From JACQWX01 sp041662295 (GTDB lineage: Bacteria > Elusimicrobiota > Elusimicrobia > UBA1565 > UBA9628): DNA of 6,353 bases. Shown here piece after piece: positions 5,808 through 6,353 of the stretch. The position numbers and the translations under genes are program-made. The stretch is taken from contig JBAZSR010000207.1 of assembly GCA_041662295.1 (NCBI GenBank), positions 1-6,353 on the forward strand, read 5' to 3'. The notes below the pieces were generated by a model. That model saw only the letters and a list, made by a program, of their open reading frames with translations. It was not told where the DNA came from and ran no database searches. Numbering within the stretch: the first letter of the stretch is position 1; every line of letters begins with the position of its first letter.

Positions 5808-6353
5808 TCAGGGCAGGAACCCGATTCTCCTTTTAGGCTCTACCGGAGGCTCCATGATCCTCCGGATGGCGGCGAAGACCTCCCTGATCAGCCTGCCGTG
5901 TTTCCCCAACTCGCCCGCATGCCCTGCCAACTGCCCCTCAATGGAGTCCATTCTGCCGCGGAGATCATCCGGCGTTGCATGCGCATATCGCAACCGGACA
6001 AAGGCTCTCATGATGGCGATGTTGACCTGGACCGCCCTCTCGCTCCTCAGAACACTCGATAGCATGGCAACCCCCTGTTCCGTAAAAGCATAGGGGAGAT
6101 ACTTGGCGTGGGCCCCTCGCTTTAAGGTGCCAATTTGGCACCTTAAAGAAGCGAACTCGACTGCCGTAAGTCTGAACATGAAATCCTGCGGAAATCGCTG
6201 GATGTTCCTTTTGACCTGCCTCTTAAGCTGCCGGACAGGAACACCATAAAGGCGAGCCAAATCCCCATCGATCATGACTCTTTTCCCATGAATTGAATGG
6301 ATCAGTTGGTCCAAGCCGGCCAAGAGCGCCGCTGAATCGATCTCCGCCGGCAG
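5808..6353 (-). CDS. ORF6N-domain DNA-binding protein, 5' end uncertain or cut
   Basis: Member of the ORF6N family (phage antirepressor/KilA-N-associated, presumed DNA-binding). These genes are scattered through phages and bacterial chromosomes and their cellular role is mostly unknown. The frame is open from the right edge to a TGA at 5808-5810. A TTG at 6321-6323 gives 171 residues, but family members usually carry about 10-15 more residues before the IRGxxVMLDxDLAxLYGV motif, so the real start may be a few codons upstream or beyond the edge. Numbered from the TTG: IHGKRVMIDGDLARLYGV at 11-28, KRNIQRFPQDFMF at 38-50, YLPYAFTEQGVAML at 75-88, SERAVQVNIAIMRAFVRLR at 94-112. A short, probably helical tail follows, ending in the family-typical EPKRRIGF, so the C-terminus is complete. 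Sampled stretches are 45-57% G+C, far below the neighbours, and TTA leucine codons occur; both suggest horizontal acquisition. It ends 6 bp before comEC and could be co-transcribed with it. Confidence 0.88.
   Translation of the reverse strand: MPAEIDSAALLAGLDQLIHSIHGKRVMIDGDLARLYGVPVRQLKRQVKRNIQRFPQDFMFRLTAVEFASLRCQIGTLKRGAHAKYLPYAFTEQGVAMLSSVLRSERAVQVNIAIMRAFVRLRYAHATPDDLRGRMDSIEGQLAGHAGELGKHGRLIREVFAAIRRIMEPPVEPKRRIGFLP
6120..6148. repeat. Near-perfect palindrome inside the ORF6N gene
   Basis: A 29-base inverted repeat with two perfectly matching 14-base arms (6120-6133 and 6135-6148) around a single central base. The core is TGCCAATTTGGCA flanked by TTTAAGG/CCTTAAA. It encodes residues 59-68 (SLRCQIGTLK) of the ORF6N protein, and both arms contain a TTA leucine codon, unusual in such a GC-rich setting. 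It could be a protein-binding operator, a site linked to how the gene moves, or a coincidence of coding. Confidence 0.6.

Noticed and set aside
5827..5832. Strong AAGGAG ribosome-site match on the minus strand near the ORF6N end
   Set aside because: It is about 25 bases from the comEC ATG and has no start codon at a workable distance; it lies within the codons for the KRRIGF ending.
4410..6062. Long plus-strand open frame (550 codons) opposite comEC and the ORF6N gene
   Set aside because: Same high-GC shadow effect; the composition is rich in Gln, Arg, Pro and His and shows no motif.
1..6353. Defence island, CRISPR, toxin-antitoxin or other new multi-gene system
   Set aside because: Four of five genes are well-known housekeeping or competence genes; no direct-repeat array, nuclease pair or toxin-like small gene is visible.

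Overview
The window is a gene-dense, high-GC bacterial chromosome segment. Sampled stretches of the core genes reach about 80% G+C, against roughly 45-57% in the gene at the right edge. All five genes lie on the minus strand, so the transcript reads from right to left: ORF6N-domain protein (5'-truncated or start uncertain) > comEC > nadK > recN > gltX (3'-truncated by the left edge). The spacing is that of one operon: 6 bp between the ORF6N gene and comEC, a 35-bp overlap of comEC and nadK, 16 bp between nadK and recN, and a 4-bp ATGA overlap of recN and gltX. No stretch without a gene is longer than 16 bp.

What the genes do: ComEC is the inner-membrane channel for uptake of single-stranded DNA in natural transformation. 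NadK makes NADP+ from NAD+. RecN is an SMC-like ATPase for double-strand-break repair and recombination. GltX charges tRNA with glutamate. The nadK-recN pairing is common in bacteria. DNA uptake followed by recombinational repair makes functional sense, while nadK and gltX are housekeeping passengers. The ORF6N protein is a phage-type DNA-binding family, has lower G+C, and looks like a later insertion at the head of the operon.

The most unusual features are these. (1) A 69-bp, exactly in-frame, self-complementary element sits inside recN between the ABC signature and Walker B, adding about 23 residues where RecN normally has a short loop. (2) ComEC has a C-terminal metallo-beta-lactamase-like domain that has lost its metal-binding histidines and the usual GQGDA motif. 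(3) A near-perfect palindrome with 14-bp arms lies inside the ORF6N coding sequence. (4) An A/T pocket carrying a perfect TATAAT lies just ahead of nadK, inside the comEC 3' end, and may be an internal promoter.

Taxonomy cannot be settled from this sequence. A high-GC Gram-negative-type lineage (Elusimicrobiota, or a deltaproteobacterial/myxobacterial-like group) is a guess based on G+C, gene content and the presence of an ORF6N gene. I see no RNA genes, CRISPR arrays, insertion sequences or intrinsic terminators.
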